A DNA stretch of 64,000 bases from Nocardioides ungokensis (GTDB taxonomy: Bacteria; Actinomycetota; Actinomycetes; Propionibacteriales; Nocardioidaceae). The notes beneath the pieces are model-generated. The model ran no database searches and was not told where the DNA came from. It saw only the letters and a list, made by a program, of their open reading frames with translations. The stretch covers positions 4,349,001-4,413,000 of the forward strand of contig NZ_CP059164.1 of the NCBI RefSeq assembly GCF_013466985.1, given 5' to 3'. The stretch's first letter is position 1. The number at the start of each line of letters is the position of its first letter. The position numbers and the translations under genes are program-made. This document shows, piece after piece, positions 1 through 9,109 of this stretch.

Positions 1-58
1 ACGGGCCATCTCCCAGCGCCGGAGCGGAAGCCCGCGACGAGACGCAGGTCACCGTGCC

Positions 59-104
59 TTGCGTGCCCCTGTCGTGACTCCTATGATTTTGTTACCGGCC
101 AGTA
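59..104 (+). promoter_or_regulatory. Promoter and operator-like palindrome of the acyl-CoA dehydrogenase gene
   Basis: A -35-like TTGCGT (59-64) and a -10-like TATGAT (82-87) are separated by 17 nt. Four bases after the -10 lies TTACCGGCCAGTA (92-104), whose core TACCGGCCAGTA matches its own reverse complement at 10 of 12 positions. A palindrome over the expected transcription start is where a repressor would sit. TetR-type regulators of fatty-acid oxidation commonly bind TTAC-GTAA style sites in actinobacteria, so acyl-CoA-responsive repression is a reasonable inference. No regulator gene is adjacent. Confidence 0.5.
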
Positions 105-158
105 GCACGAGGCTGACCGGCCCCGAGCCAAAGCCACGATCCCGGAAAAGGTGGAGCA

Positions 159-2044
159 GTGAGCCACTACAAGAGCAACCTGCGTGACATCGAGTTCAAC
201 CTGTTCGAGGTGCTCGGTCGCGACGACGTCCTGGGCACCGGCCCCTTCGCGGAGGTCGACAGCGAGACGGCCCGCGAGGTGCTGGCCGAGGTCGACCGAC
301 TCTCGCGCGAGGACCTGGCCGCGTCGTACGAGGACGGCGACCGCAACCCGCCGGTCTTCGACCCGAAGACCCACGAGGCGCCGATCCCCGAGTCGTTCAA
401 GAAGAGCTACCAGGCCTGGATGGACGCCGAGTTCTGGCGCCTGCAGATCTCCGAGGAGCTCGGCGGCACGCCGGCCCCCTCCAGCCTCGTCTGGGCGATC
501 GGCGAGATGGTGCTCGGCGCCAACGCGCCGATCTGGATGTACGCGCGGGCCCGGCCTTCGCCGGTGTCGTGCACCGCAACGGCAACGACCGTGACAAGCG
601 CATCGCACAGCACATCGTCGACCGCGGCTGGAACACCTCGATGGTGCTCACCGAGCCCGACGCCGGCTCCGACGTCGGCGCCGGCCGCACCAAGGCCACC
701 CCGAACGACGACGGCTCGTGGAACATCGAGGGCGTCAAGCGATTCATCACCTCGGCCGAGTCCGACCTGTGCGAGAACATCATCCACCTCGTCCTCTCCC
801 GCCCGGTGGGCGTCGAGGGCGCCGGCGGCCCCGGCACCAAGGGCCTCTCGCTGTTCATCGTGCCGAAGATCCACTTCGACCACGAGACCGGCGAGCCGAC
901 CGGGGAGCGCAACGGCGTCTACGTCACCAACGTCGAGCACAAGATGGGCATCAAGGTCTCCAACACCTGCGAGCTGACCTTCGGCGACTCCGCCGTCGGC
1001 GGCGGCGAGCCCGCCAAGGGCTGGCTGCTGGGCGAGGTCCACGACGGCATCGCCCAGATGTTCCAGGTCATCGAGAACGCGCGGATGATGGTCGGCACCA
1101 AGGCCATCGCGACCCTGTCGACCGGCTACCTCAACGCGCTCGACTTCGCCAAGGAGCGGGTGCAGGGCGCCGACCTCAGCCAGGCCGCGGACAAGACCGC
1201 ACCGCGCGTCACCATCACCCACCACCCCGACGTACGTCGCTCGCTGATGGTGCAGAAGTCGTTCGCCGAGGCCATGCGCGCCCTGGTCCTCTACACCGCG
1301 TCCTGGCAGGACCGCGTGATGCTGGCCGAGCACGCGGGCGAGCGGGACGAGCTGGCCGAGAAGGTCAACGACCTGCTCCTGCCGATCGTCAAGGGCTACG
1401 GCTCCGAACGCTCCTGGGTGCTGCTGGGCACCGAGTCGCTGCAGACCTTCGGCGGCTCCGGCTTCCTGCAGGAGTACCCGCTCGAGCAGTACGTCCGCGA
1501 CGCCAAGATCGACACCCTCTACGAGGGCACCACCGCGATCCAGGGCCAGGACTTCTTCTTCCGCAAGATCGTCAAGGACCAGGGCAAGGCGCTGGGCCAC
1601 CTCGCCGGCGAGATCTCGGCGTTCATCGAGAGCGAGGCCGGCAACGGCCGCCTCAAGGTCGAGCGCGAGCTGCTCGCCACCGCCCTCGACGACGCCAACG
1701 CCATCGTCGGTGCGATGATCAACGACCTGATGTCGGCCGACGCCAGCGCCGAGGGCGGCGACCTGCGCAACATCTACAAGGTCGGGCTCAACACCACCCG
1801 CCTGCTGATGGTGCTCGGCGACGTCGTCTGCGCGTGGCTGCTGCTGCGCCAGGCCGAGGTCGCGCTGGCAAAGTTGGACGGCGACACTGCGTCGATCTCC
1901 GGCAAGGACAAGGCGTTCTACGAGGGCAAGGTCGCGGCGGCGCAGTTCTTCGCCCACACCAACCTGCCGCGGCTCACCGCCGAGCGGGCGATCGCCTCGG
2001 CGGTCGACCTCTCGCTGATGGACCTCGACGAGTCGGCGTTCTGA
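159..2044 (+). CDS. FadE5-like acyl-CoA dehydrogenase (one apparent frameshift)
   Basis: Predicted FAD-dependent acyl-CoA dehydrogenase for the first step of fatty-acid beta-oxidation. The N-terminus (MSHYKSNLRDIEFNLFEV) and the length after repair (628 aa) match the long FadE5 type of mycobacteria rather than the usual 380-aa ACADs. The flavin/substrate segment MVLTEPDAGSDVG and the catalytic-glutamate segment YEGTTAIQGQD are present. GTG at 159 follows AAAGGTGGA. The reading frame breaks near 546: IWMYA is followed by out-of-frame codons, while the +2 frame continues as GPAFAGVVHRNGND. Loss of one base accounts for this. It is a sequencing error or a true null; the intact remainder favours error. 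Confidence 0.88.
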
Positions 2045-2059
2045 CCTGACTCCTCACGC

Positions 2060-2097
2060 CTCGACCCGCTCGCGTCCCACGGACCGGGCGGGTCGAG
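2060..2097 (+). terminator. Stem-loop after the acyl-CoA dehydrogenase gene
   Basis: CTCGACCCGC (2060-2069) pairs perfectly with GCGGGTCGAG (2088-2097). The loop contains a further short GTCC/GGAC stem. It starts 16 nt after the dehydrogenase stop codon and has no U-tract, as is usual for actinobacterial terminators. Confidence 0.6.
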
Positions 2098-2213
2098 TCA
2101 TGTCCGGGGCGAAGGTCAGCGTCCCCGGCAGGTCCCTCGAGTTTCGGGGGCGGCGTTCGGGGGCAGTGTCCCCGGGACGGCCGTTCCGGCCGCTGACCAC
2201 CAAGGAGCCACTC

Positions 2214-2420
2214 ATGGGTTTCGGAGCCGGCATCATCCTGCTCGTCGTCGGGCTCGTCCTCGTGACGGGAGCGGTGGACCTGCCGCAGGCCGTCGACGAC
2301 GCCATCGCCACCAACACCGTCGGCTGGATCTGCGTCGTCGTCGGTGTCCTCGCCCTGCTGCTGCCGCTGGCCCTGAGCCGGCGCTCGCGGACGCGGGTCG
2401 AGGAGCACCACTACAACTGA
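2214..2420 (+). CDS. Small two-helix membrane protein (DUF6458-like)
   Basis: A 68-aa protein with two hydrophobic segments (about residues 3-20 and 34-53), a short acidic loop between them, and a basic tail (RRSRTRVEEHHYN). This architecture is common in small actinobacterial membrane proteins of the DUF6458 type; the family assignment is from overall appearance. ATG at 2214 is preceded by AAGGAG at 2202-2207, a good ribosome-binding site. No function is known. It stands alone between the dehydrogenase terminator and the LysE gene. Confidence 0.7.
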   Translation: MGFGAGIILLVVGLVLVTGAVDLPQAVDDAIATNTVGWICVVVGVLALLLPLALSRRSRTRVEEHHYN

Positions 2421-2454
2421 CGCCGTCGGGCGGGGCACGCCCTAGCGTGTCCCC

Positions 2455-3057
2455 GTGCTCGACGCCTCCCTGACCGGACTGGTCACCGGCCTGTCCCTGA
2501 TCGTCGCGATCGGGGCGCAGAACGCCTACGTGCTGCGCCAGGGCCTCGCGCGCGACCACGTGGGCGCCGTCGTGCTCGTGTGCACGCTCTCCGACGTGGT
2601 GCTCATCGTGGCCGGGGTCGCGGGGATCGGCACGGTCGTCGAGAACGCCCCGTGGGCGCTCACCGTGGTGCGCTGGCTCGGCGTCGCGTTCCTCGGGTGG
2701 TACGGCGTGAGCTCGCTGCTGCGGGCCCGGCGGACCGAGTCGCTCCGGGTCGCCGCCGGCGGGCCCACCTCGTCGCGGGCCGTGGTGGGGCGCGCCGTCG
2801 CGCTGACCTGGCTGAACCCCCACGTCTACCTCGACACGGTGCTGCTGCTGGGCACGGTCGCCAACCACCAGGGCAGCACCGGGCGGTGGTGGTTCGCGCT
2901 CGGCGCGTGCCTGGGCAGCGCGCTGTGGTTCACCGGCCTCGGCTACGGCGCCCGATCGGCCAGCCGGGTGCTGGCCACGCCGCGCGCGTGGCAGGTGCTC
3001 GACGTGCTGATCGGCGTGGTGATGCTGGCGGTCGCGGTGCGGCTCGCCACGGGGTGA
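2455..3057 (+). CDS. LysE/ArgO-family amino-acid exporter
   Basis: Integral membrane exporter of the LysE superfamily, 200 aa, the normal size. The N-terminal segment LIVAIGAQNAYVLRQGL carries the typical GAQNA signature, and the mid-protein segment ALTWLNPHVYLDT matches the conserved NPHVYLD motif of ArgO/LysE. About six hydrophobic helices are visible. Family members export lysine, arginine or related basic amino acids; the substrate here is not determinable. GTG at 2455 lies 6 nt after TAGCGT (2443-2448), which suggests a leaderless mRNA. It ends 7 nt from the convergent thioredoxin/NHL gene. Confidence 0.88.
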   Translation: MLDASLTGLVTGLSLIVAIGAQNAYVLRQGLARDHVGAVVLVCTLSDVVLIVAGVAGIGTVVENAPWALTVVRWLGVAFLGWYGVSSLLRARRTESLRVAAGGPTSSRAVVGRAVALTWLNPHVYLDTVLLLGTVANHQGSTGRWWFALGACLGSALWFTGLGYGARSASRVLATPRAWQVLDVLIGVVMLAVAVRLATG

Positions 3058-3064
3058 GCCGGCC

Positions 3065-4814
3065 TCAGCCGGCGCCGCCGAGCGGCAGCACGAGCTCCGG
3101 GTCGCCGCCCTCGGTGATGCGCACCGGGACGCCCCAGTCCTGCTGGTGCATCCGGCAGGCTGCGCCCTCGCCGCCGTCCTCGTCGCACGAGGCGGCCCGG
3201 GCGGCGATGTGCAGCACGCCCTCGCCGACACCCGGGTCGAGCGTGATCGTGCGGGTCAGGTCGGTGCCACGGCCACCGCCGTCGCGGATCAGGGCGGGCG
3301 GGGTGGCCTCGACGACCAGCTGCGAGGGCGGGCCGAACCTGTCGTCGACCTTCTGGCCCGGCGGCGGCTGGAAGGCGACCACCAGCTCGAGACCCGCCGC
3401 GACCTCGGTGACCGGCCGCTGGGTCGTGTGCGCGAAGCCGTCGGTGGTGGTGGCCGCGGCCCGAGCGGCACCCGGGCCAGCCGGTGGGCGCCGGACTCGA
3501 CCACGACGAGGTACGCCGTCTCCCCCGCGCCGGTGTCCACGAACGCACCGCTCGGCTCGGCGAGCCCGGTGGCCAGCGTGGACATCTCCCCGATGACGGG
3601 GTCGAAGCGCCGGACCGCCCCGTTGTAGGTGTCGCACACCGCGACGCTGCCGTCGGGCAGCACCGTCACGCCGAGCGGGTGCTGGAGCAGGGCCCGGTCG
3701 GCGGGCCCGTCGCGGAAGCCGAACTCGAAGAGCCCGGAGCCGACCGCCGTGTGCACGCCGTCGCCGTCGACCCAGCGCAGCGACGACGTCTCGCTGTCGG
3801 CGATCCAGAGACGGTCACCGGCGGGCGCCAGACCGGACGTCTGGGCGAACCACGCCTCGGCCGCCGGGCCGTCGAGCAGCCCCTCGTTGGTGGTGCCGGC
3901 GGCCACCTCGACCGTGCGGGTGCGCGGGTCGAAGGTCCATAGCTGGTGGATGCCGGCCATGGCGACCCACACCCGGTCCTGCCACCAGGTCACGTCCCAG
4001 GGGCTCGACAGCCGGTCGGTCCCCTCGCCCTGCATCCACTGGTGGCCGTCCCCGGCGAGCACGCTGACCTCACCGGAGCCGAGCGCGATGCCGCGCAGCT
4101 GCAGCTGGTGGACGGTGTCGGCGACCACGACGTCGTACCCCACCTCGGCCGCGACCTCGGACGGCAGCAGGCAGAGGCCGTTGGGCTCCTTGAAGCCGCC
4201 GAAGCGGCGGACCACCCGGTCGTCTCCGTCGAGCTCGACCACCTCGTCGTGGCCCGCGTCCGCGACGAGGACGTGCCCGTCGTCGAGGCGGACCGCCTTG
4301 GCCGGGAAACGGAGGTCGGTGGGCTCGACCGTGGGCGGGACGTACGGCGAGTCCCCGGGCTGGAGGGTCCCCTTCGCCCGGTGCTCCTCGAGCAGGTCGC
4401 CGAGCAGCGCGTCGATCGCGTGGGCGTGGCCCTCGCCGGCGTACTGCGCGACGACGTACCCCTCGGGTCGATGAGCACGAGCGTCGGCCAGGCCCGCGCG
4501 GTGTAGGCCTGCCACGTCACCAGCTCGGGGTCGTCGAGCACCGCGTGGTGCACCGAGTAGCGCTCGACCGCGGCCGCCAGCGCGACCGGGTCGGCCTCGT
4601 GCACGAACTTCGGGGAGTGGACGCCGATGACGACCAGCTCGTCGGAGTACTTCTCCTCGACGGGGCGCAGCTCGTCGAGGACGTGCAGGCAGTTGACGCA
4701 GCAGAAGGTCCAGAAGTCCAGCAGCACCGCGCGACCACGCAGGTCCTTCAGGGAGAGGGGTCCGTCGGTGTTCAGCCAGCCGCGGCCGGCGAGCTCGGGG
4801 GCACGTACACGCAC
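3065..4814 (-). CDS. NHLRC2-like thioredoxin/NHL-repeat protein (two apparent frameshifts)
   Basis: N-terminal thioredoxin-like domain (residues about 15-150, with WTFCCVNC giving a CxxC at 39-42) followed by NHL beta-propeller repeats (phrases such as VLVADAGHDEVVELD, WIADSETSSLRWVDG, AVCDTYNGAVRRFD) and a C-terminal domain. The order matches NHLRC2 and its bacterial relatives; repaired length is 583 aa. The frame changes near 4466 (a CCC run where CCCC is needed for DPEGYVV) and near 3461 (again one C short). Both are one-base losses in C/G runs. GTG at 4814 is 6 nt from GACAAT, a weak -10. The biochemical role of the family in bacteria is unknown; a redox function is inferred from the CxxC. 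Confidence 0.82.
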
Positions 4815-4888
4815 CTGTCCATTGTCCGGGGTACCGCCAAGGCGGCCGACGAGGTCCCACCAGCCAGAGCGAGCCCTATGCTGCGTCG

Positions 4889-5734
4889 GTGCCCGACACC
4901 CTGAGGACCGCCGTCAGCGTGCCGACGTTCGGCGACTTCGACGCCCGCACCCTGGGCGAGCTGGCGCGGGCGGCGGAGGACGCGGGGTGGGACGGCTTCT
5001 TCTGCTGGGACCACGTCCTGTGGGACCCCGTCGGCCGCGGGGTGGCGGACACCACCGTGGCGCTGGCGGCGATCGCGCTCGCGACCAGTCGGGTGCGGTT
5101 CGGGCCGCTGGTGACGCCGCTGGCCCGGCGCCGACCGTGGAAGGTCGCCCGCGAGGTGGCCAGCCTCGACCGGCTCTCCGGAGGCCGGTTCACGCTCGGC
5201 GTAGGCAACGGCGACGACATCGACTTCGCGCCGGTCGGCGACCCCACGCCGGCCCGCGACCGCGCCGCCGTGCTGGACGAGTCCCTGGGGCTGCTGCAGC
5301 GGCTGCTCGAGGAGGGCGGGCCGGTCAGCCACGCCGGGGCGGCGTACCGCGTCACCGACGTCGAGCTGCACGCCGGCACCGTCCAGCCGCACGTGCCGGT
5401 CTGGGTCGCGGGACGCTGGCCGCACCGGCGCCCGCTGCGGCGGGCGGCGAGGTACGACGGGGTGGTGCCGCTGTGGCCGGGCTTCGCGCTGCCGACGCCG
5501 AAGGAGTACGCCGCGTGCCTCGAGGTGGTCCGGGAGGAGCGTCTCGAGAACGGCCGGGGAGACGAGCCCTTCGACGCGCTCGTCTGGTCGCGCCCGGACG
5601 TCCCCGACGACGACCGGCTGGCGGCGTACGCCGAGGTCGGCGCCACCTGGTGGGTCGAGGCGTTCGACCCGCATCGCGACGACCTGGACGTGGTCCGCCG
5701 TCGCATCGAGGCCGGTCCGCGGACCGGGGGCTGA
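4889..5734 (+). CDS. LLM-class flavin-dependent oxidoreductase
   Basis: Bacterial luciferase-like monooxygenase fold, 281 aa. It begins with a short beta strand and the segment LARAAEDAGWDGFFCWDHV typical of the family, followed by VRFGPLVTPLARRRPWKVAREVASLDRLSGGRFTLGVGNG, a strongly conserved LLM pattern (quoted here in parts: LVTPLARRRPW, SLDRLSGGRF). Members use reduced FMN or F420; the cofactor and substrate cannot be told from sequence. GTG at 4889 follows TATGCT (4877-4882) by 6 nt, so the mRNA is probably leaderless. It is followed by the mycothiol-type isomerase and the SDR on the same strand. Confidence 0.87.
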   Translation: MPDTLRTAVSVPTFGDFDARTLGELARAAEDAGWDGFFCWDHVLWDPVGRGVADTTVALAAIALATSRVRFGPLVTPLARRRPWKVAREVASLDRLSGGRFTLGVGNGDDIDFAPVGDPTPARDRAAVLDESLGLLQRLLEEGGPVSHAGAAYRVTDVELHAGTVQPHVPVWVAGRWPHRRPLRRAARYDGVVPLWPGFALPTPKEYAACLEVVREERLENGRGDEPFDALVWSRPDVPDDDRLAAYAEVGATWWVEAFDPHRDDLDVVRRRIEAGPRTGG

Positions 5735-5766
5735 CGGCCGCGAGGGGCCCCCTTAGGCTGCCGCCC

Positions 5767-6582
5767 ATGACCGATCGGGAACGGCTGGCGGAGTACGTCG
5801 ACATCTGGTGGCAGTCGGTCAACGACTTCCTCGACCTGCTCGAGCAGGTGCCCGCCGACCAGTGGGACACCCCGACCGACCTGCCCGGCTGGGACGTGCA
5901 CGCCGTGGCCGCGCACATCGCGCACCTCGAGTCGGTGCTGGCCGGCAGCCCGGAGGAGACCGTCGAGGTCGGCGAGCCCGAGCACGTGACCGGCCTGATG
6001 GGCCTCTACACCGAGCAGGGCGTGGTCGCCCGGCGCGGGCGCATCCCCGACGAGCTGATCAACGAGATCCGTGAGGCCGCCACCGCCCGCCACACGGCGC
6101 TGCTGGCCGACCCGCCCACGGACGGGTCCGCCAAGCCGGAGCGGATCTTCGGCGGCGTGCCGTGGGACTGGGAGCGGCTGCTGCGCAACCGCCCGCTGGA
6201 CGTGTGGATGCACGAGCAGGACATCCGCCGTGCCGTCGACCTGCCGGGCGGCATGGACTCCGCCGGTGCCCGCCACACCGCGGCCTACCTGGCCGAGAGC
6301 CTCGGCGTCGTGCTCGCCAAGCGGGTCGGCGCACCGGCCGGCACCAGCGCGGTCCTCGAGGTCGGCGGCCAGCCGCCGGTGGCCTTCGCGGTGTCCGACG
6401 CGGGCCGGGGCGTGCCGCTGCCGACCCTGCCGGACGACCCGACCGTGTGCCTGCGGCTGGAGCGCGAGGCGTTCGTGGTGCTCGCCGGCGGGCGACGCGA
6501 GCCGGAAGCCGGGTCGGTCGAGGTCAGCGGGGACGACGAGCTCGGCCGCCAGATCCTCGGCGCCCTCGCGGTCACGCCCTGA
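5767..6582 (+). CDS. Maleylpyruvate isomerase-family (mycothiol-type) protein
   Basis: A 271-aa protein of the DinB-like MDMPI family. The N-terminal four-helix domain contains DLPGWDVHAVAAHIAHLE, with the histidines that serve as metal ligands in the family, and NRPLDVWMHEQDIRRAV is the matching C-terminal motif of this domain. The remainder resembles the MDMPI C-terminal domain. Members use mycothiol as cofactor, which fits an actinobacterial host, but most have no assigned substrate. ATG at 5767 lies 7 nt after TAGGCT (5754-5759). Its TGA overlaps the ATG of the SDR gene, so the two are probably cotranslated. Confidence 0.85.
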   Translation: MTDRERLAEYVDIWWQSVNDFLDLLEQVPADQWDTPTDLPGWDVHAVAAHIAHLESVLAGSPEETVEVGEPEHVTGLMGLYTEQGVVARRGRIPDELINEIREAATARHTALLADPPTDGSAKPERIFGGVPWDWERLLRNRPLDVWMHEQDIRRAVDLPGGMDSAGARHTAAYLAESLGVVLAKRVGAPAGTSAVLEVGGQPPVAFAVSDAGRGVPLPTLPDDPTVCLRLEREAFVVLAGGRREPEAGSVEVSGDDELGRQILGALAVTP

Positions 6583-7520
6583 TGACCCCGCACACCGACC
6601 CCTGGCGGCTCGAGGACATCCCGGACCAGGCCGGCCGCACCGTCCTGGTCACCGGCACGACGCTGGGCGGCCTGGGCCACCACACCGCGCTCGAGCTCGC
6701 CCGTCGTGGCGCGCGCGTGGTGCTGGCCGGGCGCACGCCCGGGCGCCTCGCCGACACCGAGCGGACGATCCTCGACGAGGTGCCGAAGGCCGAGCTGGAG
6801 CTGCTGGTCGTCGACCTGGCCGACCAGGGGTCGATCCGGCGCGCGGCGATGGAGGCCGCGGCGTACGGGCCGATCGACGTGCTGGTCAACAACGCCGGCG
6901 TGATGGGCACGCCCTACGAGCGCACCGTCGACGGGCTCGAGCTGCAGATGGCCACCAACCACTTCGGGCCGTTCCTGCTGACGGGGCTGCTGCTGCCGCA
7001 GCTGGTCGCGAGCAACGCCGCCACCGTGGTCACCGTCAGCTCGCTGATGCACCGGGTGGCCAGGTCGGCCCCGCTGGGCGACCCGCGAGCACCGGAGGGC
7101 CACTACCGGCGCTGGCCCACCTACGCGCGCTCCAAGCTCGCCAACCTGCTCTTCACCCACGAGCTCGACCGGCGCGCACGGCGCGCGGAGCTGCCCGTCA
7201 AGGCGCTCGCCGCGCACCCCGGCTTCGCCGGCACCCACCTGGCCGCGAACGGGCGGTACGGCCGGGCCAGCGGCGGCCTCGCCTCGATCCTCGACGCCGG
7301 GATCAAGGCGATCTCGCAGCCGGCGGACATGGGCGCCTGGCCCACCCTGATGGCCGCGACCGCCGACCTGCCCGGCTCGACGTACTGCGGCCCGAGCGGC
7401 TGGGCCGAGCAGCGCGGCCTCCCCGCCGTCGTCTCCAGCACCCGGCTCTCCCACGACGAGGCCGCCCAGCGGCGGCTCTGGGAGATCAGCGAGGACACCA
7501 CCGGGGTCCGCTACCCCTGA
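6582..7520 (+). CDS. Short-chain dehydrogenase/reductase
   Basis: NAD(P)-dependent SDR, 312 aa, similar in length to retinol dehydrogenase/WWOX-like SDRs. The cofactor site is VLVTGTTLGGLGHHTALEL, the NNAG motif is VLVNNAGVMG, and the catalytic triad is visible as VTVSSLMH (Ser) and YARSKLANL (Tyr-x-x-x-Lys). The coenzyme site reads TTLGGLG where TGxxxGxG is usual. The ATG overlaps the upstream stop codon (TGATG), which implies translational coupling to the mycothiol-type isomerase. The last 10 bases overlap the convergent beta-propeller gene. Confidence 0.9.
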   Translation: MTPHTDPWRLEDIPDQAGRTVLVTGTTLGGLGHHTALELARRGARVVLAGRTPGRLADTERTILDEVPKAELELLVVDLADQGSIRRAAMEAAAYGPIDVLVNNAGVMGTPYERTVDGLELQMATNHFGPFLLTGLLLPQLVASNAATVVTVSSLMHRVARSAPLGDPRAPEGHYRRWPTYARSKLANLLFTHELDRRARRAELPVKALAAHPGFAGTHLAANGRYGRASGGLASILDAGIKAISQPADMGAWPTLMAATADLPGSTYCGPSGWAEQRGLPAVVSSTRLSHDEAAQRRLWEISEDTTGVRYP

Positions 7521-9109
7521 GTGGAGCGGTCGCGCACCCGCACCAGCCCGCCCACGGTGCCGACGTAGGCCGAGCCGTCGCGGGTCAGGGTGACGGCGGA
7601 GTGGTGGTTGTTCATCAACGCGCCGAGGCCGGTGCGGACCTTGAAGACGCTCCGGCCGGTGCGTGCGTCGATCGCGGTGAGGTACCACGCGTTGGCGCCC
7701 CACCAGCTGTGCGGCTTGGTGTAGGTGTAGAGCAGTCCGTTGGCCCGTGACAGCTTGGGCACCGAGGAGGGGGCCACCTCGTCGGAGGTCCACCGCACCG
7801 AGCAGTCCCCGTCGGCCACGTCCACCCGCGCCAGGCCGCCGTCGGCGGTCATCCCGAACGCCGTGCTGAGCGGGCCGCCGTAGCCGTGGTTGTTCTCCAC
7901 GATGACGCCGGTGCCGACCGAGACCAGGGAGCTCTCGGTGGCGCTCTCGTCGTCGCCGAACACGGCCGACCGGCAGACCTCGTCGCCGCTGTCGGTCCGG
8001 TAGAACACCACGTCCATCCGCGGGTCGGCGTTGTCGGTGATCGCGACCAGGCCGCCGGGCAGCAGGGTCGGCGTGGTGCCGCTGCCCCGGCTGAGCTGGC
8101 CGGACTTCTGCTCGCTGCCCCGGTCGTACGCCGTCCGCCAGGTCACCGCCGGTCGGCCGGAGGGGCCCACGTCGAGTCGGTAGAGGGCGTGGGTCGTGAC
8201 GACGTAGGCATCGTTCCCGTCGACGGCGAAGGAGTTCGCGATCTCCTCGCCGAGGTCGAGCACGCGCACCCGCCCCGACGACTGGTCGATGGTCCCGACC
8301 CGGCCCTGCTGCGTGGTCCACCAGATGCGACCGTCCCGGTCCGGCATCAGCGCGACCAGGCAGTCGTGGTCGGGCACCTGCGAGGTGAGGTCGTAGCTCG
8401 CCTCGGTCGTCAGGTCGGGGTCGCCGTCGGCGTCGGACGTGGCGACGACGAGCACCCGCCGGTCAGTGGTGGCGACGACCGCGCGGTCCCGGTCGTCGAG
8501 GAAGAAGTAGCCGCCGGCGCACAGGTCCTCGCTCGACCCGGTGCCGGTGTCGCCGCTACCCGGGAGCTCCTTGGTCGCGACCGGGTTCATCGAGTCGGGG
8601 TCGATCACGTGCAGGGACCGACCGTGCAGGTCCCCGCAGAGCCCGACCAGCCGGTCGTGGGAGTCGACGGCGAGGCCCGCGCACTCCTCCAGGCCGAACC
8701 ATGACGTGTCCACCCCGGGCGACTCCCCCAGCGGGCCGGACCAGGGGTAGGTGTCGGTCGCCCAGGCGTCGTCGTGCACCGAGCCGGTGCCGTTGGCGGC
8801 CAGGTGTGGCTGCTGCGGCACCTCCATCCGGATCGGGCGCACGGCGGCCGGCCGGCCGACGTACCCGGGAGTGACCAGGGCGCCGGGACCCGGCGGGATC
8901 GGCAGCCAGCCGTCCGGGACCAGCCAGACGAGGCCTGCCAGCGCCAGCACCGCGGCGGCCACGGCGGCCACCGCCCGCCACGTCGGCCGCATCCACGCCC
9001 GCACCCGGGGAACGAGCAGCGTCGCCAGCGCCGCCGGCAGCACCCACGGCCCGAGCGCGAGCCAGAGCAGGCCCACCCCCAGCAGGGTGAGCGAGCGCTG
9101 GAACCTCAT
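7511..9109 (-). CDS. Membrane-anchored beta-propeller-like protein of unknown function
   Basis: A 532-aa protein with two N-terminal hydrophobic helices (LTLLGVGLLWLALGPWVL and AVAAVAAAVLALAGLVWLV) and a large, probably extracytoplasmic region. The latter has regularly spaced short strands of the PQQ/WD40 type (for example WWTTQQGRVGTIDQSSGRV and YLTAIDARTGRSVFKV). No catalytic motif is evident. Its ATG overlaps the stop codon of the upstream crotonase gene by 4 nt (ATGA), so the two are translationally coupled. Function unknown; repeats of this kind usually mediate binding. Confidence 0.72.
   Translation of the reverse strand: MRFQRSLTLLGVGLLWLALGPWVLPAALATLLVPRVRAWMRPTWRAVAAVAAAVLALAGLVWLVPDGWLPIPPGPGALVTPGYVGRPAAVRPIRMEVPQQPHLAANGTGSVHDDAWATDTYPWSGPLGESPGVDTSWFGLEECAGLAVDSHDRLVGLCGDLHGRSLHVIDPDSMNPVATKELPGSGDTGTGSSEDLCAGGYFFLDDRDRAVVATTDRRVLVVATSDADGDPDLTTEASYDLTSQVPDHDCLVALMPDRDGRIWWTTQQGRVGTIDQSSGRVRVLDLGEEIANSFAVDGNDAYVVTTHALYRLDVGPSGRPAVTWRTAYDRGSEQKSGQLSRGSGTTPTLLPGGLVAITDNADPRMDVVFYRTDSGDEVCRSAVFGDDESATESSLVSVGTGVIVENNHGYGGPLSTAFGMTADGGLARVDVADGDCSVRWTSDEVAPSSVPKLSRANGLLYTYTKPHSWWGANAWYLTAIDARTGRSVFKVRTGLGALMNNHHSAVTLTRDGSAYVGTVGGLVRVRDRSTQG

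Noticed and set aside
407..1957. A 516-aa open frame on the minus strand across the acyl-CoA dehydrogenase gene
   Set aside because: It mirrors a clearly recognised gene on the plus strand; high GC creates long antisense frames. No domain is seen.
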